Part shown: positions 52,889 through 64,000 of the stretch, piece by piece
Numbering within the stretch: the stretch's first letter is position 1
Layout: every line of letters begins with the position of its first letter
Origin: Impatiens glandulifera
Lineage: Eukaryota; Streptophyta; Magnoliopsida; Ericales; Balsaminaceae
NCBI RefSeq assembly: GCF_907164915.1
Contig: NC_061869.1
Coordinates: 47,303,771 to 47,367,770 of the forward strand
Length of the DNA: 64,000 nt
Direction of reading: 5' to 3'
Position numbers and translations under genes: made by a program
The notes under the pieces: generated by a model
The model's input: only the letters and a program-made list of their open reading frames with translations
The model's database searches: none
What the model was told of the DNA's origin: nothing

Positions 52889-54106
52889 TGTTAGGATCGG
52901 GGACGCCCTTGGATGACCGGGGTGTTTTCGGTTTCTGGAAGGGTGGCCACTTACAACAACACAACACACACTGATTGGTGATAGTCCGGTTAGAGACTAA
53001 AACCGCTCTTAACACTACACAGATTGTCACAGACTCTTGAACCGAGTTCAAGTGCGGAAATGTCCGTTTCAATCTGAAGCAACAAATACGATTCGGATGA
53101 AGTTTATGAGGAGTCGGTTTAAGGAGTATGTATGGACCGGTTTAAGGAGTATAATTAGTTTGAGGTTAGGTAAAGTAAGTAATGAAAGCAACGAAAGAAC
53201 ACGAGACAAGGGTTTTTATGGATGTTCGGAGCAAACTCTCCTACGCCACCCCTTCTTCTCAGGTTATGAGAAGGATCTCCACTAACTTTTATAGTTATAA
53301 CAACACCTCCGGTCGAGCCCAACTTCGCTACTCGCCGGTTACACCAACTCACTCTTTGATGTAATACAATAACTCAACACAACACAATACAGAGAGCTTC
53401 CGGTTTTAGACACACCGGTTTTGGAGTATAACAGTTTATCTCTCTAACTTAATGCTTTGATGATTTGTTTTTCGTCTGTAACTTGCTGCTTTTTGTTCGT
53501 GTTAAATGAGGACGTTTCGTCTCCCTTTTATAGCTTGAATGTAGCCAACGGTCACTTTCTTCTCTCTCCTCTGGATTGGTTGATCATTATCACGCCGGTG
53601 CAGAGAGGTTGCTTGCACGCTTCACCTTCCTCAACACTTGGCAGTCATGCAGGCAACTCTGATCTGAAGATGACATAATCGGTTTTCAGATTTGGACACG
53701 TGTTAGACATCCACCTCAAGTTGTCAACTTCAGATCAATAAAGCATCATTGCTTTCCTCGCATTCTTCCGATCGGATCTGATCTTCTTTTATTCTTTCAA
53801 GACACGTTTCTTTCGTCATGGTGCGTCACTCCCCAATTTGAATCTTCCGGTTTTGTGTCTTGTGCAGTATGTTCCGGCTGATATGTAAGCTTTTGTCTTT
53901 GCTGACCGGTCGCTTGAGAAAGTGAAAACCGGTTCCTCCGATCTTTAATTGATCACTTGAAACTGGTTTCTTTGAAGTATAACAGCAACCGGTTTTGATG
54001 CCCCAACCGGTTCATACGGTTTTGATCTGTATCTGCACATGAAAGTTAACAACTGTTTAGTTCGTCTGGCCGGTTCCAAAAATTAACTTACTTAATTTTT
54101 CTATCA
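52889..54106 (-). repeat. Copia 5' LTR (complete)
   Basis: 1218 bp, TGTTAGG...CTATCA. A segment near 53205-53260 matches the solo LTR at 34929-36698. Several ACCGGTTT phrases occur, the core that was amplified elsewhere in the family. Confidence 0.93.
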
Positions 54107-54905
54107 CACGTTTACCACATTTTTGATACGTTTAACACGTTTAACATATTTTTCACGTTTTGGCACGTTTAACAAGTTTTTCACATGTTTGGAACGTTTA
54201 ACACGTTTTGACATTATTTCATGTTTTTTACATTTTAGCACATTTTGGCACGTTTTGACACGTTGAACAAGTTTTTCACAATTACAACACGTTTTTGACA
54301 CGTTTATCACGTTTTCACGTTTTTGACACATTTAACACGTTTCTTCACGATTTTGACACATTTAACACATTTGTTTACGTTTTTGACACATTTATCACAT
54401 TTTTTACGATATTCACACATTTACCTCATTTTGACACGTTTAACACGTTTTCACGTTTTTGACCATTAAACACGTTTTTTTTACGTTTTTGACACCTTTA
54501 ACACAATTTTTTTTTATGTTTTGACACATTTACCTCAATTTTGACAAGTTTAACACATTTTTTCACGTTTTGGCATGTTTAACAAGTTTTTCACATGCTT
54601 GGAACGTTTAACACGTCTTTGACACATTTTCATGTTTTTAACACGTTTAAAATGTTTTTAACACATTTAAAATGTTTTTAACACGTTTAAAACGTTTTTA
54701 ACACATTAAACACGTTTAACACGTTGTTGACACATTTCACATGTTTTTTTATGTTTTAGAAACGTTTGACACATTTTAAACACATTTAACACGTTTTCAC
54801 GTTTTCACGTTTTGGCACGTTTAACAAGTTTTTCACTTATTTGACACGTTTAACACATTTTTGATACGTTTAACACGTCTCCATATTTTTGACATGTTTA
54901 ACACG
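54107..54905 (+). repeat. Satellite, forward arm (right part)
   Basis: Continuation of the array at 47820 after the copia insertion, but more diverged (units such as TTTAACACGTTTTCACGTTT and TTTGGCACGTTTAACAAG). Divergence rises toward the switch point at about 54905. Confidence 0.9.
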
Positions 54906-56020
54906 TTTTAAACCTATCAAAACATGTGAAAAACATGTTAAACGTATTAAAAATGTCAAAAACATATTAAATGTGCCAAAAACGTGACAAACGTGTTAAT
55001 AACGTGAAATATGTGTGAAAAACGTGCTAAAACGTGTGAAAACGTGAAAAACGCGTGTAAAACGTGTGAAAACATGTGGAAAACGTGAAAAAACATGTTA
55101 AACGTGTCAAAAATGTGTAAAACATATGAAAAACGTGTTACACATGCCAAAAATATGTTTAACGTGCCAAAAACGTGAAAAACATGTTAAACGCGTAAAA
55201 AACATATTAAATGTGAAAAACGTGTTAAATGTGCCAAAACATGAAAAAAATATGTTAAATGTGTCAAAAATGTTTAAACAAAAACGTGTTAAACGTGTGA
55301 AAAACGTGAAAAACATGATAAACGTGTGAAAAATGTATTATACATGTTAAAAACGTGCCAAAAACGTGAAAAACGTGTTAAACTTTTTAAAGTGTGTGAA
55401 AAACGTGTGAAAACGTGAAAAACGTGTGAAAAACGTGTTATACTTGTTAAAACGTGTGAAAAACGTTAAAAACTTTTTAAAACGTGTGAAATAAATGTGA
55501 AAAACATGTGAAAAACGTGTGTAAAACGTGTGAAAATATGAAAAACTTGTTAAAACGTGTGAAGAAAGTGTGAAAAACGTGAAAAACGTGAAAATGTGTG
55601 TAAAACGTGTAAAAACGTGTGAAAATGTGAAAAATGTGTTAAAACGTGTGAAAAACATGAAAAACATGTTTATCGTGTGAAAAACATGTTAAATGTGTCA
55701 AAACGTGAAAAAACGTGTTAAACGTGTCAAAATGTGTAAAACGTGTTAGACATGCCAAAAACGTGTTAAACGTAAAAAACATGTTAAACGTGTGAAAAAC
55801 GTATTAAATATGTTAAAAACGTGCAAAAAACGTAAAAAAACGTAAAAAAAACGTGTTAAACTTGTTAAAACGTGTGAAAACATGTTAAACGTATTAGTAA
55901 TGTCAAAAACGTGTTTGAACGTGCCAAAAATGTGTAAAAATGTGTTAAACATGTCAAAAATGTGTTAAATATGTCAAAAACGTATTAAACGTGTAAAAAA
56001 CGTGAAAACATATTTAAAAA
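54905..56020 (-). repeat. Satellite, inverted arm
   Basis: The same family in reverse: AAAACGTGTTAAACGTGTCAA and AAAAACGTGTGAAAAACGTG. The switch falls around AACACGTTTTAAACCTATC. This arm is about 1.1 kb against about 3 kb for the forward arm and is more diverged. Confidence 0.93.
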
Positions 56021-56242
56021 GTTAATATTTTGAACTAATATTTTATTTTACAAACATAGGAATTAGAATTGAATTACAATTCTATCATTTTCCCAAACAT
56101 AAGAATTGTAATTGAATTACAATTCTATAATTTTTCAAAACATAGGAATTGAATTGTAATTCAATGCCAATTCTCATGGAATTGAAATTAGAATTCCAAT
56201 GCCAATGCCAATTTCAATTCCTCCTCATCAAACACACCCTAA

Positions 56243-57010
56243 GTGTTTTTCTCCTTTCCATTATGTACAATTAGTTTTTTCGTTAAGAAAGCGTGGCTCA
56301 ATCTCCTCCGTGGATCTTTCCTGGAATACCAGTGATCGTTCAATTCCTCATTTGTAATGTTTTCTTTTGTTTCTCCTACACTGGATTACTAGCTATAAAA
56401 ACCCAAAGCATTTGCGTTCCCTTGATCCCTTTAAGCTCTAATTTATTTTTTATTTTCTACAATAAATCAAACACAATATTAAAATCTTAATCAAATATAT
56501 TTTTATTTTTATTATGATTTTATTTATTTGTCATATATATTTTAATTTTCCATTATCATCATTTATTTATTTAGCAGCATTTATCTTATTATATAAATAT
56601 TTTTTTTATTTTCAACATTTATTTAATTTCTCGGGTGTAAAAAATTAGTGTCTACATAATGCTCATCTTCGACAAAGTTTGTATAAAATATTTGGTTTAG
56701 TAAAACGTATGTAAAACCTTGACAAATAGACACAAATTAGAAACACAAAGATTTATGATCTCTTTCAGATTTATTCTGATTAAGAATATAAAGGAACAAC
56801 CTGCATATACTTGTCTTTAATAACGACTATTTCTTGTGATATTTAAAGTATATTATAGAAGAAGTTATATCTTGACAATAAACTTATTCCTTTATTCTTT
56901 CCTTTTCTAATAATGTCTTAGAGATCAAGCATCTCTACAGATGTCTAACAATGTCTAACAATGCATTCCTTTGATTATTATGATTTTTATTTTATTTTTT
57001 AAGATAGAAA
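56243..57010. other. Spacer right of the foldback element
   Basis: AT-rich DNA. 56633-56655 carries the GGGTGTAAAAAATTAGTG motif shared with 3146-3170. No gene is recognised. Confidence 0.4.
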
Positions 57011-57014
57011 ACAC

Positions 57015-57780
57015 ATGATGATATGACGATTGATTTTGGTCGACAATCATTATTCACATCAATGTATTATGGATACCCGATTATCATAGTAGTTGATTCT
57101 AGTCAACAACTACATATTATTAGTGTACCCGATTATCACAGTAGTTGATTTTGATTAAGAACTACGTACACACTATAAGCATATCCTCTAATAGTTGATG
57201 CTCAACATATTAGGCTGGCGATTGACCCATATTGACTAACTTTGGTCGACAATCATCACATAATCAATGTGTTATAGGTTCCCGATTGTCATAATGGTTG
57301 GTTTGGTCGACAACCACGCATTGTCGACATACCTAATACTCGATTGTCATAGTAGCTGATTTTGGTCAACAACTACACATTATAGGTGTATCCTCTAATA
57401 ATTGATGCTCAACATGATCAGGTGTTATAGGCACCCGATGTTCACAATGGTTGATTTTAATTCAACGACTACTCTCTATCGGTATACCTAATACCCGATT
57501 GTCATAATAGCTAATTTTGGTCAACAACTACACATTATTGGTGTATTCACTAATAGTTGATGCTCAACATATCAGTTTGGCGATCGATCCCGCAATGACT
57601 GATTTTGGTCGACATGTATTATTTAATCGTTGCATTATAGGTACCCAATAATCATAGTTGTTGATTTTGGTCAACAACCACACATTATTGGTATACTTGA
57701 TACGCAATTATCACAATGGTTGATTTTAATCAGAAATCACACATTATCAATATACCCGATACTCGATTTTTTTCCTTCTT
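57015..57780. repeat. ~52-57-bp tandem repeat with higher-order pattern
   Basis: The unit includes CCCGATTGTCATAGTAGTTG, then ATTTTGGTCAACAACTACAC, then ATTATTGGTGTA. About every third or fourth unit is replaced by CTAATAGTTGATGCTCAACAT (near 57189, 57398 and 57551), giving a longer period of about 150-210 bp. Confidence 0.8.
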
Positions 57781-58128
57781 CAGTTTTGGATATTTTTTTT
57801 AACGAAGAGGTTTTCATTAACTAATTCCTATTTGTATGCATACAGTTAATCATACTTGTTTCTTTTTTAAAAGGATTTTGGATCTACATCTAATCTTTGC
57901 ATTTTTTTAAATCCTAGCTTGACACCACATTTTGTTGAGTTTCAACTTGCTTCTCCCATTTTTCTTTTTAGAGAAATTTTCAAACCTCTTGTCTTAAAGG
58001 AGTTTTGTAGTACTCTAGGTATATATGGTAGAATAGATACATCTAGCAAATTCTCAATGGTAATTTCAATACCTCAATCAATATGAGTAAGTTGTTTGAA
58101 CAACCAAAGCATATCTAGTAGAATCAAA
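57781..58128. other. Spacer before rDNA fragment
   Basis: No gene or array. The join to 25S sequence is abrupt at about 58129. Confidence 0.4.
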
Positions 58129-60476
58129 CGCCCTCGACTTATTCTCAAACTTTAAATAGGTAGGACGATACAGCTGCTTTGTTGAGCCGTGCCACAAAAT
58201 TGAAAGCTCCAAGTGGGCCATTTTTAGTAAGTAGAGCTGGCAATGCGTGATGAACCGGAAGCTGAGTTACGGTGCTCAACTGTGCGCTAACTTAGATCCC
58301 ACAAAGGGTGTTGGTCGATTAAGACAGCAAGACGGTGGTCATGGAAGTAGAAATCTGCTAAAGAGTGTGTAACAACTCACCTTCCGAATAAACTAGCCCC
58401 GAAAATGGATGACACTTAAGCGCGCGACCTATACTCGGTCGTCGGGTAGGTGCTAGGCCCCAATGAGTAGGAGGGCTCAGCGGTCGCCGCAAAACCTAAG
58501 GCGTGAGCTTGGGCGGAGCGGCCGATGGTGCAGATTTTTGTGGTATTAACACATATTCAAATGAGAACTTTGAAGGCCGAAGAGGGGAAATGTTCCATGT
58601 AAACGGCACTTGCACATAGGTTAGTCGATTCTAAGGGTCGGGGGAACCCCGACAGATAGCGTATATTGCGCGTACTCCGAAAGAGAATCAAGTTAAAATT
58701 CTTGAACCGGGACGTGACGGCTGACGTTAAGAAGTACGGAGAAGTCGGCGAAGGCCTCAGGAAGAGTTATCTTTTATGTTTAACAGTCTGCCCACTTTGG
58801 AAACAACACAATCAGAGGTAGGGTCTAGCGGCTGAAAGAGCACCGCACGTCGCGTGGTGTCCAGTGCGCCCCCAACGACCCTTGTAAATCCAAAAGACCG
58901 AGTGCCTCCCACGCCCGGTCGTACTCATAACCGCATCAGGTCTCCAAGGTGAACAACCTTTGGTCGATAGAACAATGTAGGCAGGGGAAGTCGACAAAAT
59001 AGATCTGTAACTTCGGGAAAAGGATTGGATCTAAGGGCTAGGCACGGGGGTCCCAGTCCCGAACCCATCGGCTGTCTGCGGACTGCTCGAGCTGCTTTCT
59101 CAGCGAGAGCGGGTCGCTGAGTGCTAGCCGAGGGACGGACTGGGAACGGCTCCTCAATGGGCCTTCCCCGGGCAGTGAACAGTCAACTCAGAACTGGTAC
59201 GGACAAGGGGAATCCGACTATTTAATTAAATCAAAGCATTGCGATGGTCCTTGCGGATGTTAATGAAATGTGATTTTTGCCTAGTGCTTTGAATGTTAAA
59301 GTGAAGAAATTCAACCAAACGCGGGTAAATGGCTGAAGTAACTATGACTCTCTTAAGATAGTCAAATATCTCATCATTTAATTAGTGACGCGCATGAATG
59401 AATTAACAAGATTCCCACTATCCCTATCTAATATCCTGAGAAACCACAGCCAACGGAACGGGCTTGGTAGAATCAGCGGGAAAGAAGACCCTATTGAGCT
59501 TGACTCTAGTCCAAATTTGTGAAATGACTTGAGAGGTGTAGTATAAGTGGGAGCCGAAAGGAGAAAGTGAAATACCACTACTTTTAACATTATTTTACTT
59601 ATTCCATGAATCGGAGGCGGGGCAATGCCCCTCTTTTTTTATCCAAGGCCTACTTCTGTAGGCCAATCCGAGTGAAAGACATTGTCAGGTGAAGAGTTTG
59701 GCTGGGGCGGCACATCTGTTACAAGATAACGCAAGTGTCCTAAGATGAGCTCAACGAGAACATAAATCTTGTGTAGAATAGAAGGGTAAAATCTCGTTTG
59801 ATTATGTTTTTCAGTACGAATATGAACTGTGAAAGCTTGGCCGAACGATCCTTTAGATCTTCGGAATTTGAAGCTAGAGGTGTCAGAAAAGTTATCACAG
59901 GGATAACTGGCTTGTGGCAGTTAAGCGTTCATAGAGACTTTTCTTTTTGATTCTTCGATGTCGGCTCTTCCTATCTCTGTGAAGCAGAATTCACCAAGTG
60001 TTGGATTGTTCACCCACCAATAGGGAACGTGAGCTGGGTTTAGATCGTCATGAGACAGGTTAGTTTTACCCTACTGATGATAGTATCGCAATAGTAATTC
60101 AACCTAGTACGAAAGGAACCGTTGATTCGCACAATTGTCATCGCGCTTGGTTGAAAAGTCAGTGGCGCGAAGCTACTGTGCGTCAGATTATGACTAAACG
60201 CCTCTAAGTCAGAATCTGGGCTAGAGGAGATGCACACGTTCGCCACTTGTTTAGCGACCAGCAGTAGGGATCTATGATCCTCAAAGGCTCGTGTCATTAG
60301 CTAAGCCTTCCAGGTGGATGCGCTCGGAAGGCCGCTTTGTAGTACAATTCCTATCGAGTGACGAGTGGAATCCTTTGTAGACGACTTAAATATGCGATAG
60401 GGTATTGTAAGCGGTAGAGTGACCTTTCTACTACGATCTATTGAGATTAAACCCTTCATTGCTCAGATTCGTCCCT
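58129..60476 (+). pseudogene. 25S rRNA pseudogene, 5'-truncated
   Basis: From CGCCCTCGACTTATTC to CAGATTCGTCCCTC the sequence follows the last two-thirds of plant 25S rRNA. About 1 kb of 5' sequence is missing, with no 5.8S or ITS. Recognisable blocks are CTCCAAGTGGGCCATTTTT (58205), GTGTGTAACAACTCACCT (58363), GGGATAACTGGCTTGTGGCA (59900) and TAGTACGAAAGGAACC (60105). Changes are mostly C to T and G to A: ATGAATGAATTAACAAGATT stands where ATGGATTAACGAGATT is expected. The universally conserved sarcin-ricin loop reads CGAAAG in place of CGAGAG. This pattern fits long-term cytosine methylation of a silenced copy. It is not a working rRNA gene. Confidence 0.92.
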
Positions 60477-60600
60477 CTCTCTCCCTCCCTTCTTAAAAAG
60501 GGACAAAACTTCTGAGGTTGAATGTACACTTTTTTGTAAATTTTACCAAGTACGAAAAAATTTACCTTGTATAGTTATCCATAGTCTTTGTTTAAATGTC
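60477..60600. other. 25S 3' flank
   Basis: A CT-rich run (CTCTCTCTCCCTCCCTTCTT) directly after the 25S end, then AT-rich DNA. It is in the place where plant rDNA has its pol I termination region. Confidence 0.4.
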
Positions 60601-63600
60601 ACAGGACCGTGAGAAATGTTGGTTGGCTAAGTCAGGACCGTGAGAAATGTTTGTTGGCTAAGTCAGGACCGAGTGAATTTGTTGGCTGGCTAAGTCAAGA
60701 CCGAGTGAAGTTATTGGTTGGCTAAGTTAGAACGAGTGAAGTTCTTGGATGTTAAGTCAGGACCATGAGAAATGTTGGCTAGCTAAGTTAGGACCGAGTG
60801 AATTAAATTGCTGGCTAAGTCAGACCGAGGGAAGTTGTTGGTTGGCTAAGTCAGACCGAGTGAAGTTGTTGGTTGACTAAGTGAGGACCGAGGAAAGTTG
60901 TTGGCTGACTAAGTCAGGACCAAGTGAAGTTGTTGGTTGCTAAGTCAGGACCGAGGATAGTTGTTGGCTGACTAAGTGAGGACCGAGTGAAGTTGTTGGT
61001 TGGCTAAGTGAGGACCGAGGAAAGTTGTTGGCTGGCTAGGTCAGACTGAGGGAAGTTATTGGCTGGCTAAGTCAGACCGATTGAAGTTGTTGGTTGGCTA
61101 AGTGAGGACCGAGGAAAGTTGTTGGCTGGTTAAGTCAAGACAAATTAAAGTTGTTGGCTGCTAAGTCAGGACCGAGGATAGTTGTTGGCTGGCTAAGTGA
61201 GAACCGAGTGAAGTTGTTGGTTGGTTAAGTGAGGACCGAGGAAAGTTGTTGGCTGGCTAAGTCAGGACCAAGTGAAGTTGTTTGCTGGTAAGTCAGGACC
61301 GATGATAGTTGTTGGCTGGCTAAGTGATGACCGAGAAAAGTTGTTGGCTGGCTAAGTCAAACGGATAGAAATTGTTGGCTTACTAAATGAGGACCGAGGA
61401 TAGTTATTGGCTACAAAGTCGGGACCGAGGATAGTTGTTGGCTGGCTAAGTGAGGACCGAGGAAAGTTGTTGGCTAGCTAAGTCATACCGAGGGAAGTTG
61501 TTGGCAGGCTAAGTGAGGACCGAGGATAGTTCTTGGCTTCTAAGTTAGGAACGAGGATACTTGTTGGCTGGCTAAGTGAGGACCGAGGAAAGTTGTTGGA
61601 TGGCTAGGTCAGGACCGAGTGAAGTTGTTGTCTAGCTAAATGAGGATCGATGAAAGTTGTTGGCTGGCTAAGTCAGACCGATGGAAGTTGTTAGCTGGCT
61701 AAGTGAGGAGCGAGGAAAGTTGTTGGCTGGCTAAGTCAAATCGAGGGAAATTATTGGCTAGCTAAGTCAGACCATTGATAGTTGTTGGCTGGCTAAGTGA
61801 GGACCGAGGATTGTTGTTGTCTGGCTAAGTGAGGACCGATGAAAGTTGTTGGATGGCTAAGTTAGACCGAGGGAAGTTGTTGGCCTGCTAAGTGAGGACC
61901 GAGGAAAATTGTTGGCTGCTAAGTTAGGACCGAGGATAGTTGTTGGCTAACTAAGTGAGGACTGAGGAAAGTTGTTGGTTGGCTAAGTCAAACCGAGTGA
62001 AGTTGTTGGCTGGCTAGGTCCGGACCGAGTGAAGTTGTTGACTGGCTAAGTGAGGACCGTGGAAATTTTTTGGCTGCTAAGTTAGAACGATGGAAGTTGT
62101 TGGCTGGCTAAGTGAGGACCGAGTAAAGTTGTTGGCTGGCTAAGTCAGACTGAGGGAAGTTGTTGGCTGGCTTAGTCAGACCGAGGATAGTTGTTGGTTG
62201 GCTAAGTGAGGATCGAGGAAAGTTGTTGGTTGACAAAGTCAGACCGAGGTAAGTTGTTGGCCTGCTAAGTCAAGACCGTGGATAGTTGATGGTTGGCTAA
62301 GTGAGGACAAAGGAAAGTTGTTGGCTGGCTAGATCAGACCGAGGGAAGTTGTTAGCTGGCTTTGTTAGGACCGAGTGAAGTTGTTGTCTGGCTAAGTGAG
62401 GACTGAGGAAAGTTGTTGGTTGGCTAAGTCAGACCGATGGAAGTTGTTGGCTAGCTAAGTGAGGACCGAGGATAGTTGTTGGCTGACCAAGTGAGGACCG
62501 AAGAAAGTTGTTGGCTGGCTAGGTCAGACCGAGGGATGTTTTTAGCTGGCTAGGTCAGGACCGAGTGAAGTTGTCGTCTGGCTATGTGATGACCGAGGAA
62601 AGTTGTTGGCTGGCTAAGTCAGACCGATGGAAGTTGTTGGCTGGCTAAGTGAGGACCGAGGAAAGTTATTGGCTGGCTAAGTTAGACCGAGGGAAGTTAT
62701 TGGCTGGCTAAGTCAAACCAAGGATAGTTGGTTGTTGGCTAAGTGAGGACCGAGGAAATTTTTTGGCTGGCTAAGTCAGACCGAGGTAAGTTGTTGATTG
62801 GATAAGTATGGACCAAGGATAGTTGTTGGCTGGCTAAGTGAGGATCGAGGAAAGTTGTTGGCTGACTAGGTCAGGACCGAGTGAAGTTGTTGTCTGGCCA
62901 AGTGAGGACCGAGGAAAGTTGTGGGCTGGCTAAGTCAGAACGATGGAAATTTTTGGTTAGCTAAGTGAGGAACGACGAAAGTTGTTGGCTGGCTAAGTCA
63001 AACCGAGGGAAGTTGTTGGCTAGCTAAGTTAGACCAAGGATAGTTGTTGGTTGGCTATGTGAGGACCGAGAAAAGTTGTTGGTTGGCTAAGTGAGGACCG
63101 AGGGAAGTTGTTGGCTAGTTAAGTTAGACCAAGGATAATTGTTGGTTGGCTATGTGAGGACTTAGGAAAGTTGTTGTCTAGCTAAGTCAGACCGATGGAT
63201 GTTTTTGGCTGGCTAAGTGAGGACCGACAAAAGTTGTTGGCTGGCTAAGTAACACTGAGGTAAGTTGTTGGCTAGCTAAGTCAGACAAAGGATAGTTGTT
63301 GGTTGGCTAAGTGAGGACCGAGGATAGTTGTTCGTTGTCTAAGTGAGGACCGAGGAAAGTTGTTGGCTGACTATGTCAAGACCGAGTGAAGTTGTTGTCT
63401 GGCCAAGTGAGGACCGAGGAAAGTTGTTGGCTAGCTAAGTCAGACCGATGGAAATTTTTGGCTAGCTAAGAGAGGACCGACGAAAGTTGTTGGTTGGATA
63501 AGTCAAACCGAGGGAAGTTGTTGGCTAGCTAAGTTAGACGAAGTATAGTTATTGATTTGCTATGTGAGGACCGAGGAAAGTTGTTGGCTGGCTAAGTCAG

Positions 63601-64000
63601 ACCGATGGATGTTTTTGGCTGGCTAAGTGAGGACCGACAAAAGTTGTTGGCTTGCTAAGTAACACCAAGGGAAATTGTTGGCTAGATAAGTCAGACCAAG
63701 GATAGTTGTTGGTTGGCTAAGTGAGGACCGAGGATTGTTGTTGGTTGGCTAAGTGAGGACGGAGGAAAGTTGTTGGCTGGCTAGGTCAAGACCGAGTGAA
63801 GTTGTTGTCTGGCCAAGTGAGGACCGAGAAAAGTTGTTGGTTGGCTAAGTCAGACCGATGGAAGTTTTTGGCTGGTTAAGTGAGGACCGACGAAAGTTTT
63901 TGGCTGGCTAAGTCAAACCGAGGGAAGTTGTTGGCTGGCTAGGTCCGGACCGAGTGAATATGTTGGCTGGCTAAGTGAGGACCGAGGAAACTTGTTGGCT
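60600..64000 (+). repeat. 31/32-bp rDNA-spacer-like satellite array
   Basis: More than one hundred units of GTTGTTGGCTGGCTAAGTGA followed by GGACCGAGGAAA (32 bp), mixed with a 31-bp form ending GTCAGACCGAGGGAA. The two types often alternate, giving a ~63-bp dimer. The array starts about 120 bp after the 25S pseudogene and runs off the window. Its position is that of intergenic-spacer subrepeats, so it is probably a relic of an IGS. Units are diverged but the phase is kept. Confidence 0.92.

Larger units (their letters stand above)
49994..54106 (-). mobile_element. Non-autonomous copia element, complete ends, pol deleted
   Basis: LTRs at 49994-50975 and 52889-54106 are flanked by CACGT on both sides (49989-49993 and 54107-54111). 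PBS and polypurine tract are in place. Inside are a full-length-like gag with frame problems and a short tail of the RNase H end; protease, integrase and RT are gone. The two LTRs differ by few substitutions and by a ~236-bp deletion in the left one. Movement would need proteins from a related element. Confidence 0.95.
47587..56239. mobile_element. Giant satellite-filled foldback element with TIRs and TAA TSD
   Basis: The left end is GGGTGTATTTGATAA (47587). The right end read in reverse is GGGTGTGTTTGATGA (56239). Both are flanked by TAA (47584-47586 and 56240-56242). Just inside are inverted GGAATT-type arrays (47618-47690 against 56140-56222) and an inverted AATTCTTATGTTTG pair (47694 against 56095). 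The interior is a ~20-bp satellite that runs one way to about 54905 and the opposite way to about 56020. TAA duplications and GGG-starting TIRs are typical of PIF/Harbinger-type (Tourist) elements. No transposase is present. Without the nested copia element it would be about 4.5 kb. Confidence 0.75.

Noticed and set aside
54956..55952. Several Phe-rich minus-strand frames
   Set aside because: They are translations of the inverted satellite arm, with no start context or conserved motif.
58812..60297. Minus-strand ORFs of 61, 70 and 85 residues
   Set aside because: All lie antisense inside the 25S rRNA pseudogene.

Overview
This window is plant nuclear DNA, almost certainly from a eudicot. It is AT-rich and made mostly of decayed plant LTR retrotransposons (chromovirus, Tat/Ogre-like and copia remnants), several tandem-repeat families, a piece of organelle DNA and a degenerate 25S rDNA block. 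Only one ordinary gene looks fully intact: a ten-exon class C glycosyl hydrolase family 9 endo-1,4-beta-glucanase (24477-27924, + strand) with a C-terminal CBM49 domain. All its introns are GT-AG and the reading frame is continuous.

Layout. 1-4097: unrecognised and AT-rich DNA with a short ~120-bp satellite. 4098-9403: minus-strand Ty3/gypsy chromovirus with both ~400-bp LTRs and a frameshifted gag-pol. 9404-12847: unrecognised DNA, degenerate repeats and a second array of the same satellite. 12848-16010: 5' half of a copia element (LTR, primer-binding site, gag). It is joined end to end, at a shared short sequence, to the broken 3' side of a minus-strand Tat/Ogre-like element (16011-20880, possibly with an upstream ORF to ~22000). 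22100-24476: AT-rich spacer and promoter of the endoglucanase. 28280-40940: a composite that looks like a Mutator-type locus. A decayed FAR1-related/MULE transposase-like gene on + converges on a Ulp1 (C48) protease gene on -, with several internal minisatellites and a 1.77-kb solo copia LTR with clean target duplications. 41440-43960: second Tat fragment. 44046-~45500: organelle-derived DNA with a recognisable plastid ycf1 tail.

47587-56239 is the most unusual part. Terminal inverted repeats starting GGGTGT and flanked by TAA bound an element of 8.65 kb. Its body is a CACGT-rich ~20-bp satellite that reverses orientation near 54905, so the whole is a giant imperfect foldback. A 4.1-kb non-autonomous copia element (pol deleted, TSD CACGT) is nested in it. 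57000-57780 is another minisatellite. 58129-60476 is a 5'-truncated 25S rRNA pseudogene rich in C-to-T/G-to-A changes, followed from 60600 to the window edge by a ~31/32-bp array that looks like rDNA intergenic-spacer repeats.

The endoglucanase is the only gene with an expected cellular role (cell-wall glucan hydrolysis). The rest is a record of insertion, deletion, satellite birth and methylation-type decay. Exon boundaries, domains and repeat periods were read by eye; no database search was run.
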